A stretch of DNA of 64,000 nt. Origin: Myxococcus sp. RHSTA-1-4 (lineage in GTDB: Bacteria; Myxococcota; Myxococcia; Myxococcales; Myxococcaceae). Position numbers and translations under genes: made by a program. Where the stretch lies: the NCBI RefSeq assembly GCF_020037125.1, contig NZ_JAIQDG010000020.1:1-64000 (forward strand). The letters run 5' to 3'. The notes beneath the pieces are model-generated. The model was not told the origin of the DNA, did no database searches, and saw nothing but the letters and a program-made list of their open reading frames with translations. This document shows positions 28,041 to 36,428 of the stretch, in pieces (the stretch's first letter is position 1; each line of letters opens with the position of its first letter).

Positions 28041-29564
28041 ATGAAGATCTCCTCTCGAAGCCTCGTTCCCGCTCTGCTCCTCGGCGCGCCCCTGGCGCTC
28101 GCGCCCCTGGCGCTCGGCGCGGAGACCCCCAACGCCCCGAAGGCCGAGGCCGCCGCGCCCGCCACGCGCACCGTGGACATCAGCTTCCGCGGCAGCCTGC
28201 GCGACGCGCTGAAGACCATCGCCGACAAGGGGGGCCTCAACCTCGTCGTCACCGGCGACCTGGACACGCCCGCCGAGGTGCACCTGCGCGGCGTCACCGC
28301 CCACCAGGCCCTGAGCACCGTGGCGCGTGCCTACTCGCTGCGGATGGAGCAGGACGGCACCATCTACACGCTGCGCCCCATGACGGCGAAGGAGAAGGAC
28401 GCGGCTGCCTCGGGTGAGACGGCCCCTACACCTCCGGCGCCGGCCGAGGCCCCCGCGGCCCCGGAAGCCGTCGCCGCGCCGGAGGCTCCAGCGACGCCGG
28501 ACATGCCGTCGATGCCGGCCATGCCTCCGATGCCGCCCATGCCGCCGCTCCCGTCCAGCTTGAGCGAGGAGGCGATGCGCGAGGCGCGCGAGGAGACCCG
28601 GCAGGAGATGGACCGGGCGCGCGAGGAGATGCGCAAGACGCGTGAGGAGCTGCGGCGCAAGCACCGCTCCGGCGGCCGCAACGTGGTGGCGCGCGGACAG
28701 AACCTGGAGGTGAAGGAAGGGCAGAACGTCGAGAGCGCCGTGGTGTACGGCGGCAACCTCTTGGTGAACGGCCACGTGGAGGAGGACGCGGTCGCCTTCG
28801 GCGGCAACCTGGAGGTCAACGGCCACGTGGAGGGAGACGCGCACTCCTTCGGCGGCAACGTCATCCTCGGGCCCGATGCGCACGTGGAGGGAGATGTGTC
28901 CTCCTTCGGCGGCGTGGTGGAGCGGGCGGACGGCGCGGAGGTGGAGGGCAGCATCGACACCTTCGGCGGCGCCGGCATCGGCCGCATGGTGGCGGGTGAA
29001 ATCAAGAAGGGCGTGAAGGAGAGCCGGAACGCCGGCGCGGAGGTCCGCGACGACGATGACGGCGGGGGACTGGCGGCGTTCATCCTCACCTTCGCGGTGA
29101 TGTTCGGCCTGGGCTTCCTGGGGCAGATGTTCTTCCCGGCGCGGATGAAGCAGCTCGGGGACGAGATCCGCCGCAAGCCGCTGCAGTCGGGACTCACCGG
29201 GTTCCTCGGCCTGCTGGCGATGATTCCCCTCACGGTGGTGCTGTGCATCACCATCATCGGCATCCCCGCGGCGATGGTGCTGTGGATGGCGGCGCCCCTG
29301 GCGGCGGCGCTGGGCTACGCGGCGGTGGCGAGCGAGGTCGGCACGCGGCTGCCGGTGCTGCGCGGGCGCAAGACGCAGGCGGTGGTGCTGGCCCTGGGGC
29401 TGCTGGTGCTGATGGTGATTGGAGCCATCCCCGTGCTGGGCGCCATCGTCTCCACCTTCATCTGCCTGATGGCGCTGGGGGCGGTCATCCGCACCCGGTT
29501 CGGCAACATCCGGCCGAGCGGCATGCCCGAGCCCATCATGCCCACCGCCGACCACCCGGTGTAG
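28041..29564 (+). CDS. STN domain-bactofilin-like membrane protein
   Basis: The protein has 507 residues: a signal peptide (1-26), then an STN/secretin-type domain at about 42-112 (VDISFRGSLRDALKTIADKGGLNLVV). A Pro/Ala-rich linker and a charged coiled coil (EEAMREAREETRQEMDRARE) follow. A polymer-forming bactofilin-like beta-helix at about 220-310 has repeats such as NGHVEEDAVAFGGNLEVNGHVEGDAHSFGG. The end has about four transmembrane helices. It is third in the sigma/anti-sigma operon, 7 bp after the anti-sigma gene. The domain mix suggests an envelope scaffold under sigma control; the combination is unusual. Confidence 0.8.
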   Translation: MKISSRSLVPALLLGAPLALAPLALGAETPNAPKAEAAAPATRTVDISFRGSLRDALKTIADKGGLNLVVTGDLDTPAEVHLRGVTAHQALSTVARAYSLRMEQDGTIYTLRPMTAKEKDAAASGETAPTPPAPAEAPAAPEAVAAPEAPATPDMPSMPAMPPMPPMPPLPSSLSEEAMREAREETRQEMDRAREEMRKTREELRRKHRSGGRNVVARGQNLEVKEGQNVESAVVYGGNLLVNGHVEEDAVAFGGNLEVNGHVEGDAHSFGGNVILGPDAHVEGDVSSFGGVVERADGAEVEGSIDTFGGAGIGRMVAGEIKKGVKESRNAGAEVRDDDDGGGLAAFILTFAVMFGLGFLGQMFFPARMKQLGDEIRRKPLQSGLTGFLGLLAMIPLTVVLCITIIGIPAAMVLWMAAPLAAALGYAAVASEVGTRLPVLRGRKTQAVVLALGLLVLMVIGAIPVLGAIVSTFICLMALGAVIRTRFGNIRPSGMPEPIMPTADHPV

Positions 29565-29615
29565 GTTGAAGTAAAGCTCCATCCTCTCCGGGGATCGTCA
29601 CGAGGCCGACACGGC

Positions 29616-29640
29616 CCGGGGCGGTCCCCGGTGTGTTTTT
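29616..29640 (+). terminator. Rho-independent terminator
   Basis: The 6-bp stem CCGGGG/CCCCGG with loop CGGT is followed by TGTGTTTTT. It lies 51 bp after the stop at 29564 and closes the ECF sigma operon. Confidence 0.8.
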
Positions 29641-29789
29641 CGGGTCTGCCGCCGGGGCTCTCCGGGTGCGCCTTAGAGAAGGTCTCACGGCCCATCACCG
29701 CCACTGTCGCCTGTCCGGAATCGCCGTGGCGCGTCATGACCCGACAGGCTTTGACCGTCCGGTCCGGGTGCGCCATTTTGCGCCCACCC

Positions 29790-31136
29790 ATGCGACGCCT
29801 CCCAGACGCTTCCCCGCGCGGCAGGGCCATCACCGTGGACCTCGAGGGCGAGAGCATCCCCGCCATCGAAGGCGAGCCGGTGGCGTGCTCCCTGATCGCG
29901 GCCGACGAGCAAGTGCTCGCCCGTTCCGTGAAGTACCACCGCCCCCGGAGCCCGTACTGCTTCGCGGCGGCCTGCTCCCACTGCCTGATGCGGGTGGACG
30001 GCCAACCCAACGTCTACACGTGCCGCACGCCCGCGCGAGACGGCATGCGGCTGGAGCGGCAGAACGCGTACCCCTCCGCGAAGGTGGACGTCTTCGAGAC
30101 CATCGACTGGTTCTTCCCCCGCGGGCTGGACCACCACGAGATGTTCGCCGGCGTGCCGGTGGCCGAGCAGGTGATGGCCAAGGTGGCGCGGCAGCTCGCG
30201 GGCCTCGGCCTGCTGCCGAAGGAGCCGGCCCCCACCCCGCCTCCGGCGCGCACGCTGCGCACCCGCGTGGCGGTGGTGGGCGGCGGCGCGGCGGGGCTCG
30301 CGGCGGCGCGCGTGCTGGCGGACCGCGGCGTGCCCTTCCTCCTCTTCGAGCGCGACGGCCACCTGGGCGGGCGGCTCGCGCACGGCGCCCCGGAGGCGGA
30401 CGCACCCGCGGTGCCGGAGGACAGCACGTTCCCCAAGGGCAGCATCCTCACCCGCGCCCCCGTGCTCGGCCTGTATGACGACGAGGACGGGCGCTTCCTC
30501 GCGGTGGGCGCCTGGGAGCCGGAGGGCCCGCGCCTGCTGAAGGTGTACGCGGAGCGCTTCCTGCTGGCGCCGGGCGGCCACCCGCCGATGGTGCCGTTCG
30601 AGAACAACGACCTGCCCGGCGTGTACTCGGGCCGCGCGGCCAGCCTGCTGCTGCGCCGCTACGACGTGGCGCCGGAAGTCGCCGCGCTGGTGGGCTGGGG
30701 CCCGGAGCTGCATGCGCTCGCGAACCTGATGCAGGAGCGCGGCGTGAAGGTGGTGGCGGTGGTGGACCTGAAGGCCGCGCCTCCCTCCGGCGCGCACCCC
30801 ACCGCGGTGCAGGGCTCGGAGCCCAAGGCGCACGGCCTGCGGCGCGTGGGCGCCTTCAGCTACACGGCGAAGGACGGCGGGCGGAAGAAGGTGGACTGTG
30901 ACGCCGTGCTGGTGTCCGTGCCCGTCAGCCCCAGCTTCGAGCTGGCGCGGCAGGGCGGCGCGAAGGTGACGTTCGACGCCGGGCGGGGCCTCTTCGTGGT
31001 GGAGGCGGACGCGGACGGACGCACGCAGGCACGGGACGTGTTCGCCGCCGGGGACCTCACCGGCGGTGGCACCGCGAAGGAAGCGGGGGCCGCCGGCCGC
31101 CGCGCGGCCGAGGCGCTGGTGGGAGGGCTGTCATGA
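29790..31136 (+). CDS. [2Fe-2S]/FAD subunit of a sarcosine oxidase- or hydroxyproline-dehydrogenase-like enzyme
   Basis: About 448 residues. The N-terminus (20-110) is a ferredoxin-like domain with the family pattern SVKYHRPRSPYC, then CSHCLMRVDGQPNVYTC. The rest is an NAD/FAD-binding flavoprotein with VAVVGGGAAGLAAARVL and a late VFAAGDLTGGG. This is the fusion of the HcnA-like and HcnB-like subunits seen in sarcosine oxidase alpha, without the usual C-terminal BFD domain. The stop overlaps the next gene (ATGA), indicating a complex. The substrate is probably a secondary amine or imino acid. The ATG at 29790 fits the family start; the longer frame to 29631 does not. Confidence 0.85.
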   Translation: MRRLPDASPRGRAITVDLEGESIPAIEGEPVACSLIAADEQVLARSVKYHRPRSPYCFAAACSHCLMRVDGQPNVYTCRTPARDGMRLERQNAYPSAKVDVFETIDWFFPRGLDHHEMFAGVPVAEQVMAKVARQLAGLGLLPKEPAPTPPPARTLRTRVAVVGGGAAGLAAARVLADRGVPFLLFERDGHLGGRLAHGAPEADAPAVPEDSTFPKGSILTRAPVLGLYDDEDGRFLAVGAWEPEGPRLLKVYAERFLLAPGGHPPMVPFENNDLPGVYSGRAASLLLRRYDVAPEVAALVGWGPELHALANLMQERGVKVVAVVDLKAAPPSGAHPTAVQGSEPKAHGLRRVGAFSYTAKDGGRKKVDCDAVLVSVPVSPSFELARQGGAKVTFDAGRGLFVVEADADGRTQARDVFAAGDLTGGGTAKEAGAAGRRAAEALVGGLS

Positions 31137-32620
31137 GCAAGGCGATGATCTGCTCGTGCGAGGACGTCACCGTCGACGACGTCCGGCACGCGGTGTCCCG
31201 GGGCTTCTGCGACGTGGAGTCGGTGAAGCGCTACACCGGCTTCGGTACCGGCATCTGCCAGGGCAAGAGCTGCCTGGCCGCGGTGGCCTCGCTGCTGGAG
31301 CAGGAGAAGGCGCTCAAGCCCCCGGCGGTGGTGCCCTTCACCCCGCGCCCGCCGCTCTACCCCACCGAGCTGCGCGTGCTGGCCACCGCCCCGGTGGACG
31401 AGTCCCAGCCGCCCGTGGGCGGAGTGCCCCAGGAGGTGGACGCCTTCCCTCCCGCGCTGCGCCCGGAGGCGCCGCTGCCGGCGAAGGCGAAGGTGGTCAT
31501 CATCGGCGGCGGCATCATGGGGCTGGCGCTGGCGTACAACCTGGCCCGCGAGGGCGAGACGGACGTGGTGGTGCTGGAGCGCGGCTACCTCTGCGCGGGC
31601 GCGTCCGGCCGCAACGGCGGCGGCGTGCGCATGCAGTGGGGCACCCCCGCGCTCGTGGAGCTGGCCAGGCGCTCCATCGACCTGATGAAGGGCTTCGCCC
31701 GCGAGCTGGGCATCAACGTGTGGCTGCGCCAGGGCGGCTACCTCTTCCTCGCGAAGACGAAGCCGGTGGCGCAGCGGTTGGACCGCAACGCGGCGCTGCA
31801 CAACAAGTTCGGCGTGCCCACCCGCATCATCAGCCCGGACGAGGCGCGTGAAATCGTCCCCGGCCTCACCCTGAAGGACTGCCTGACGGCGTCCTTCAAC
31901 CCGGAGGACGGCGTCATCTTCCCCTGGCCCTTCCTCTGGGGCTACGCGCAGGGCTGCAAGAAGAAGGGCGTCCGCGTGGAGACGTACACGGACGTCACCG
32001 GCTTCGAGACGAGCGGCGGCCAGGTGCGCAAGGTGAAGACGACGCGCGGCGACATCGCCTGCGACACCGTGGTGCTGGCCGCGGGCGCGTGGAGCCCCGA
32101 GGTGGCGAAGCTCGTGGGCGTGCCGCTCCCCAACGAGCCGCACCGGCACGAAATCCTCAGCACCGAGCCGCTCAAGCCCTTCCTGGGGCCGCTGGTGTCG
32201 GTGCTGGACACGGGCCTCTACTTCAGCCAGTCCATGCGCGGCGAAATCGTGGGCGGCATGGGTGACCCGAAGGAGCCGGCGGGCCTCAACATGGGCAGCA
32301 CGCTGCGCTTCGTGTCGCGCTTCGCCCGGGCGCTGATGGAGCAGATGCCGCAGGTGGGGCACGTGAAGGTGCTGCGCCAGTGGGCCGGCTGCTACGACGT
32401 GACGCCGGACAACAACCCGATTCTTGGCCGCACGCCGGGCCTGGACAACCTCCTGCAGATGTCCGGCTTCGTGGGCCACGGCTTCATGATGGCCCCCGCC
32501 GTCGCCGAGCGGATGGCGAAGTGGATGGCCACCGGCGAGTCCGACGAGCTCTTCACCCGCTTCAACCTGCGCCGCTTCTCCGAGGGCACCCTGGAGCGCG
32601 AGGACATGATCATCGGCTGA
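31133..32620 (+). CDS. BFD-DAO fusion, catalytic FAD subunit of an amine/imino-acid dehydrogenase
   Basis: The protein has 495 residues. Residues 1-60 form a BFD-like [2Fe-2S] domain (CSCEDVTVDDVRHAV and GICQGKSC). After a linker, the DAO domain begins at about 120 (VVIIGGGIMGLALAYNLA), with GASGRNGGGVRMQW, then RQWAGCYDVTPDNNPILG and SGFVGHGFMMAPAVAERMA, as in sarcosine oxidase beta and D-hydroxyproline dehydrogenase HcnC. It overlaps the upstream subunit by 4 nt. The BFD domain normally ends the other subunit, so the domain appears to have moved between the chains. A cytoplasmic oxidoreductase complex is expected. Confidence 0.88.
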   Translation: MSKAMICSCEDVTVDDVRHAVSRGFCDVESVKRYTGFGTGICQGKSCLAAVASLLEQEKALKPPAVVPFTPRPPLYPTELRVLATAPVDESQPPVGGVPQEVDAFPPALRPEAPLPAKAKVVIIGGGIMGLALAYNLAREGETDVVVLERGYLCAGASGRNGGGVRMQWGTPALVELARRSIDLMKGFARELGINVWLRQGGYLFLAKTKPVAQRLDRNAALHNKFGVPTRIISPDEAREIVPGLTLKDCLTASFNPEDGVIFPWPFLWGYAQGCKKKGVRVETYTDVTGFETSGGQVRKVKTTRGDIACDTVVLAAGAWSPEVAKLVGVPLPNEPHRHEILSTEPLKPFLGPLVSVLDTGLYFSQSMRGEIVGGMGDPKEPAGLNMGSTLRFVSRFARALMEQMPQVGHVKVLRQWAGCYDVTPDNNPILGRTPGLDNLLQMSGFVGHGFMMAPAVAERMAKWMATGESDELFTRFNLRRFSEGTLEREDMIIG

Positions 32621-32650
32621 GGCAGCCGGCCCGTCCGCTGCATCCCTTCC

Positions 32651-32701
32651 GGGCCGCGTCCCGGGCCTCCCCGTGGGCCCTGGACGCGGCCCTTGTCCTT
32701 T
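32651..32701 (+). terminator. Long stem-loop terminator
   Basis: Outer arms GGGCCGCGTCC (32651-32661) and GGACGCGGCCC (32682-32692) are perfect inverted repeats, with a second inner GGGCC/GGCCC pairing. A T-rich run TTGTCCTTT follows. It lies 31 bp after the dehydrogenase stop at 32620. Confidence 0.75.
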
Positions 32702-32975
32702 CATGGCCCCTGTCCTGGACGGAGACAGGAAGGAAGGCCGCTGCTGCCCACGGAAACAACACTCCGTGGAAACCCCGCAAGTCCTGGTTGTGACTGCACA
32801 TTGGTGGCGCGGCGTGAAGGGACTTTACAAACCGCAACTCAGTTGCAGGTACATGGATGCTCCACCCGGGACACCGGGCCGTGGGGGCGCCCGAGTGAGC
32901 GCCCCTTCCGGGCCGCGCTGGCACGGAGCGTGCCTGGGCCACACGCCGCGCAATCCCGCGCGAGGAGGTGGTCCG
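32702..32975 (+). promoter_or_regulatory. Promoter region of the protease gene with a small palindrome
   Basis: This stretch between the terminator and the protease gene holds no ORF that looks coding. It contains the 13-bp palindrome GCAACTCAGTTGC at 32834-32846, next to the AT-richer GACTTTACAAACC. The palindrome is centred 136 bp upstream of the ATG at 32976 and is a candidate operator. Confidence 0.4.
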
Positions 32976-33770
32976 ATGTTCGCGAAGAGCGTTCGTGCGC
33001 TGTTCCTGGTGGGTGCCCTTTCGGCCTGCGGTACCGAGGCGCCGCCGGATGTCCCGGAGGTGGAGGCCAACGAGCCGCTGCAGTCCCAGGAGTCCACGGT
33101 CATCGTGGGCACGGTGAACTGGGTCAGCGCGACGACGCTGACCGGCACGCAGCGCACGCGCTCGCTCGCGGTGGGCTACCTGTCCATCCCCGCGGTGGGC
33201 TCGCGCTGCACGGCGTGGCTGGTATCTCGCGACGTCATCATCACCAACAACCACTGCATCGGCAGCAGCTCCGAGGCGACGGGCGCGCGCGTGTCCTTCA
33301 ACTACGAGGACGGCGTCGCCTCCACCAGCCGCGTCTGGTACAACTGCGGCACCTTCATCAAGACGTGGTCGGGCGACGACATGACGGCGCTGCGCTGCGC
33401 CGCCACCAACGGCCAGCTCCCCGGTGACGTGTACGGCTGGCTGACGGTGTCCAGCACCAACGCCGCCACGGGCGCCAGCATCTACGTCGTCCACCAGAAC
33501 TGCGACTACTACACGACGAGCGGCTGCTCGCCGACGAAGAAGTCCTCGCCGGGCGTGGTGAAGAACGCCAACTACAGCACCACGGACCTGTCCTACGACG
33601 CGGACACGCTGGGCGGCTCCTCGGGCTCTCCGGTGATTTCCTCCACCACGCACCAGGTGGTGGGCCTGCACCACATCGGCCTGGGCGGCAACTCGTCCGG
33701 CCGCGGCACCGCCAACACCGGCGTGAAGGCCACCCGCGTCAAGGCGCGCCTGGCGGAGATCGGCCTGTAG
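32976..33770 (+). CDS. Trypsin-like serine protease lipoprotein
   Basis: The protein has 264 residues. A signal peptide ends in a lipobox (GALSAC, Cys18). The chymotrypsin-fold triad is visible: His93 in ITNNHCIG, Asp135 in GDDMTALR and Ser216 in GGSSGSPV. Several Cys may form disulfides (for example NHC, YNC, LRC). AGGAGG precedes the ATG at 32976 by about 8 nt. It is probably anchored in the outer membrane or released, and is likely one of the secreted lytic proteases typical of predatory myxobacteria. Its length is near that of the bare protease domain, so no large prodomain is present. Confidence 0.9.
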   Translation: MFAKSVRALFLVGALSACGTEAPPDVPEVEANEPLQSQESTVIVGTVNWVSATTLTGTQRTRSLAVGYLSIPAVGSRCTAWLVSRDVIITNNHCIGSSSEATGARVSFNYEDGVASTSRVWYNCGTFIKTWSGDDMTALRCAATNGQLPGDVYGWLTVSSTNAATGASIYVVHQNCDYYTTSGCSPTKKSSPGVVKNANYSTTDLSYDADTLGGSSGSPVISSTTHQVVGLHHIGLGGNSSGRGTANTGVKATRVKARLAEIGL

Positions 33771-33779
33771 TCTCCCGGC

Positions 33780-34652
33780 TCACGCGGATGAGGGCTCGCC
33801 GGCCAGCAGCACCGGCTGTTCGGGCCCCACCGTGGGGGCCTGTGGCGGCAGCAGCGCTTCCCGCCGCAGGCCCCGCAGTGCCAGCCGGCCCAGGCTCCGC
33901 TTGAGGCCGCGCGGCAGCAGCGGCAGCAGCCGCATCACCCAGCGGTGGCCGAAGCCCGGGTACACCACCGGCTCGCCGCGCTCGAAGCCGGCCAGCGCCT
34001 CGCGGGCGCACCGCGCCAGGGAGATGCGGAAGAAGGGCGCCACCTCGCCGGTGACGTCCTCCGCGCCCTCGTCCCAGAGAGGCCCCGGGGCCACGCGGGT
34101 GACGGTGATGCCGCGGTCCTTCACCTCCAGCCGCAGCGCCTCCGTGAAGCCATCCAGGAAGCGCTGCGTGGCGGCGAAGGCGGCCGAGCCGGGCAGGATG
34201 AGGTGCGCCGCGCCCGAGCCGACGTTGAGCACGCCGCCCCGGCCCCGCTCCAGCATGGGGCCGAGCAGCCGGTGCGTCAGCAGCGCGGGCAGCCACACGT
34301 TGGCCCGCAGCATCTCCTCCACCCGGCCCCAGCGTTCCTCGGCGTAGAGGCTCCGGTCTCCCACGGCCGCGTTGTTCACCAGCACGTCCACCCGGACGAA
34401 GTGCGCGTCCAGGTAGGCCAGCAGCGCGTCCACCTCGCGCGGGGCGCCCACGTCGCACCGGTGGATGAGCACGCCCAGGGTGGGGTTTCGCGCGAGCAAC
34501 TCCTCGCGCAGCGGCTCCAGGCGCTCGGCGTGCCGGTCCACGAGCACCAGGGTGCGCACCCGCCGGGAGAGCAACCGGGAGAGCTCCCGGCCGATCCCCC
34601 CCGTCGCGCCGATGATGAGGACGGTACCTTGGTCAATGGGAGGAGGATGCAT
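33780..34652 (-). CDS. Short-chain dehydrogenase-like protein with degenerate active site
   Basis: The protein has 290 residues with the SDR Rossmann fold: GATGGIGRE at 15-23, DR after beta2, CDVGA at about 66-70 and NNAA at 93-96. Ser146 is present, but the catalytic Tyr-x3-Lys pair is replaced by Phe159 and Gln163 in SAAFAATQRF. NAD(P) binding is likely while normal reductase chemistry is not. A Pro/Leu/Arg-rich tail follows from about 235. GAGG lies 8 nt before the ATG at 34652. It is divergent from the stress protein gene and convergent with the protease. Confidence 0.85.
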   Translation of the reverse strand: MHPPPIDQGTVLIIGATGGIGRELSRLLSRRVRTLVLVDRHAERLEPLREELLARNPTLGVLIHRCDVGAPREVDALLAYLDAHFVRVDVLVNNAAVGDRSLYAEERWGRVEEMLRANVWLPALLTHRLLGPMLERGRGGVLNVGSGAAHLILPGSAAFAATQRFLDGFTEALRLEVKDRGITVTRVAPGPLWDEGAEDVTGEVAPFFRISLARCAREALAGFERGEPVVYPGFGHRWVMRLLPLLPRGLKRSLGRLALRGLRREALLPPQAPTVGPEQPVLLAGEPSSA

Positions 34653-34835
34653 GGGGGTGTCCTCGGCGTCGTTAAGGTGCCCATGCCGCGCATGCTCTGC
34701 GCTGCACGCTCCCTGCCCCGCAACGATTGCACGCTGGCGGAGCAAACCGGCATGCTGGCGCCGGCACGCTTCTTCCAATGAGAAGACTTCGACCCCATGC
34801 CTGCAAGCGGAATGACCCCGCAAGGAGAAGACCCG

Positions 34836-35297
34836 ATGGCTGCTCCCTCTCGCATCCTCGTACCCGTGGACCTGTCGGAAGGCTCGCGGGCCGTCATCGA
34901 CTACGCCATCCAGCTCGCCCGCCCCTTCGGGGCCGCCGTGCACGTCATCCACGTCTGGGAGCCGCCGCAGTACGTGGCGCCTGACCTGCTGGTGGCCGCG
35001 CCCGGGTGGAACTCGCTGTCGCTGGAGCAGGTGGCCGTGGAGACGGCGACCAAGGACCTGACGGCGCTCATCCAGAAGCTGGAGAAGCCGCCGGTACCGC
35101 TGACGCACAAGGTCCTGGTGGGCGAGGCCGGCTCCACCACCCTCGATACGGCCGAGCAGGGGAAGTACGACCTCATCGTCATGGGCACGCATGGCCGGCG
35201 CGGGCTGGGCCGGCTGCTGCTGGGCAGCGTGGCGCAGAAGGTCGTCTCCCGCGCGCACTGCCCCGTGCTGACGCTGCACGTGGCGCCGGAGAAGTAG
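34836..35297 (+). CDS. Universal stress protein (UspA family)
   Basis: This single-domain protein has 153 residues. It has the opening ILVPVDLSEGSRAVIDYA and the ATP-binding signature GTHGRRGLGRLLLGSVA near the C-terminus (G2xG9xG-S), so it belongs to the nucleotide-binding class. AAGGAG is 9 nt before the ATG at 34836; a 13-residue longer start at 34797 has no good ribosome site. It is cytoplasmic. It is divergent from the SDR-like gene across a 183-bp gap that probably contains both promoters. Confidence 0.93.
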   Translation: MAAPSRILVPVDLSEGSRAVIDYAIQLARPFGAAVHVIHVWEPPQYVAPDLLVAAPGWNSLSLEQVAVETATKDLTALIQKLEKPPVPLTHKVLVGEAGSTTLDTAEQGKYDLIVMGTHGRRGLGRLLLGSVAQKVVSRAHCPVLTLHVAPEK

Positions 35298-35313
35298 GCG
35301 CCGCGCGAGCCCG

Positions 35314-36378
35314 CTACCGCCCGGGGTGCACCCGGGCGTCGGCCTGTTGACGGCGTGCCTTCTCGCGCGCCGCCCGCACCGTGGGCACGGCGAGCACCGC
35401 CATGGCCGCCATGACGAGCGAGGCGCCGGCCATTTCCAGCGCCCCCACGCCCGGCAGCCCCAGCCACGCGGCCAGGCCCGCCGTCGCCACCACGCCGGCG
35501 AGCACGCTGGAGGCGCGGTTCACCGGCACCGTGAAGGCATTCTCGCGAGCGTCCAGGAGGATGAGGCCCCCGAAGATGCCCGTCCCTTGAGACAGCAGCC
35601 CCACCAGCACCTCCTCCAGGAAGTGGCCCCGAGCGAGGAAGCCGGTGAAGCCGTCGCGGAGCTGTCCGGGGATGCCGTCCCCACCGAGGAGCGCCAGCGC
35701 CGCCAGCGTGAGGACCAGCGCGGGCGTGGCCACCATCTGCTCCTCCACGAAGTAGCGGATGGACACGGCGGGGTCGCCGGACTTCGCCAGGTGGCTCATG
35801 GCGCGCAGCCGGAAGAAGTAGGCCGTGAGGTACACGCCTACGTCCAGCGCGGCCAGCAGGGTGAGCGTGGCGCTCACGTTCGTCCCCGTGGCCACGCCGA
35901 GCGCCGCCAGGCTCAGGCCCAGCGCCACCCACGAGGGCCAGCGCACCCGGCGCCCGCTCATGGCGTCCACCAGCGGCGCGAGGACGAGCACCCCACCCCG
36001 CATCAGCAGCATCATGAAGACGATGGACGCGCCCGGCAGGGTGTACGCCAGCGTGGTGGTGCCGATGATGGCCGCGGAGCACAGGCCGGACAGCAGCGTC
36101 CACCGTCCCGGGACGGGCACGCGCAGGCCCAGCACCTCGCGGTGCCCCGCGTAGGGCCACCAGCGCTTGAGGGAGAGGAAGATGAACATGCCCACCAGCG
36201 AGGCGGTGGTGCTCACCGGCAGCAGCGTGAAGCCGGAGATGCCGTGCTCCATGCCGGGCAGCGACCCGCCGGACAGCGCCTTCGTCAGGGCGCTGTAGGG
36301 GGCGTAGGCCGCGAAGTAGCCGAAGGCGTACGCCCAGATGGTCAGGTCGTGGGAATCATCGTGCGGCGTGGATGCCAG
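35314..36378 (-). CDS. Multi-pass membrane protein, possibly DMT/EamA-like transporter, CTG start
   Basis: A polytopic protein of about 354 residues with roughly ten hydrophobic helices, including LGLSLAALGVATGTNVSATLTLL and ALEMAGASLVMAAMAVLAV. Paired helices and Gly-rich ends suggest the drug/metabolite transporter fold, with moderate certainty. The first usual start is the ATG at 36252, but the 42 codons before it (ending SGGSLPG) are clearly protein-like and encode a first helix (LTIWAYAFGYFAAYAPYSAL). An in-frame TAA lies only 11 codons before the CTG at 36376-36378, which has GGAGG 6 nt upstream. I therefore infer CTG initiation. Confidence 0.7.
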   Translation of the reverse strand: MASTPHDDSHDLTIWAYAFGYFAAYAPYSALTKALSGGSLPGMEHGISGFTLLPVSTTASLVGMFIFLSLKRWWPYAGHREVLGLRVPVPGRWTLLSGLCSAAIIGTTTLAYTLPGASIVFMMLLMRGGVLVLAPLVDAMSGRRVRWPSWVALGLSLAALGVATGTNVSATLTLLAALDVGVYLTAYFFRLRAMSHLAKSGDPAVSIRYFVEEQMVATPALVLTLAALALLGGDGIPGQLRDGFTGFLARGHFLEEVLVGLLSQGTGIFGGLILLDARENAFTVPVNRASSVLAGVVATAGLAAWLGLPGVGALEMAGASLVMAAMAVLAVPTVRAAREKARRQQADARVHPGR

Positions 36379-36428
36379 GGCGTACCTCCAAGGGTGGACC
36401 TGGATACCTTATTTGCAAGCCGGGGGCC

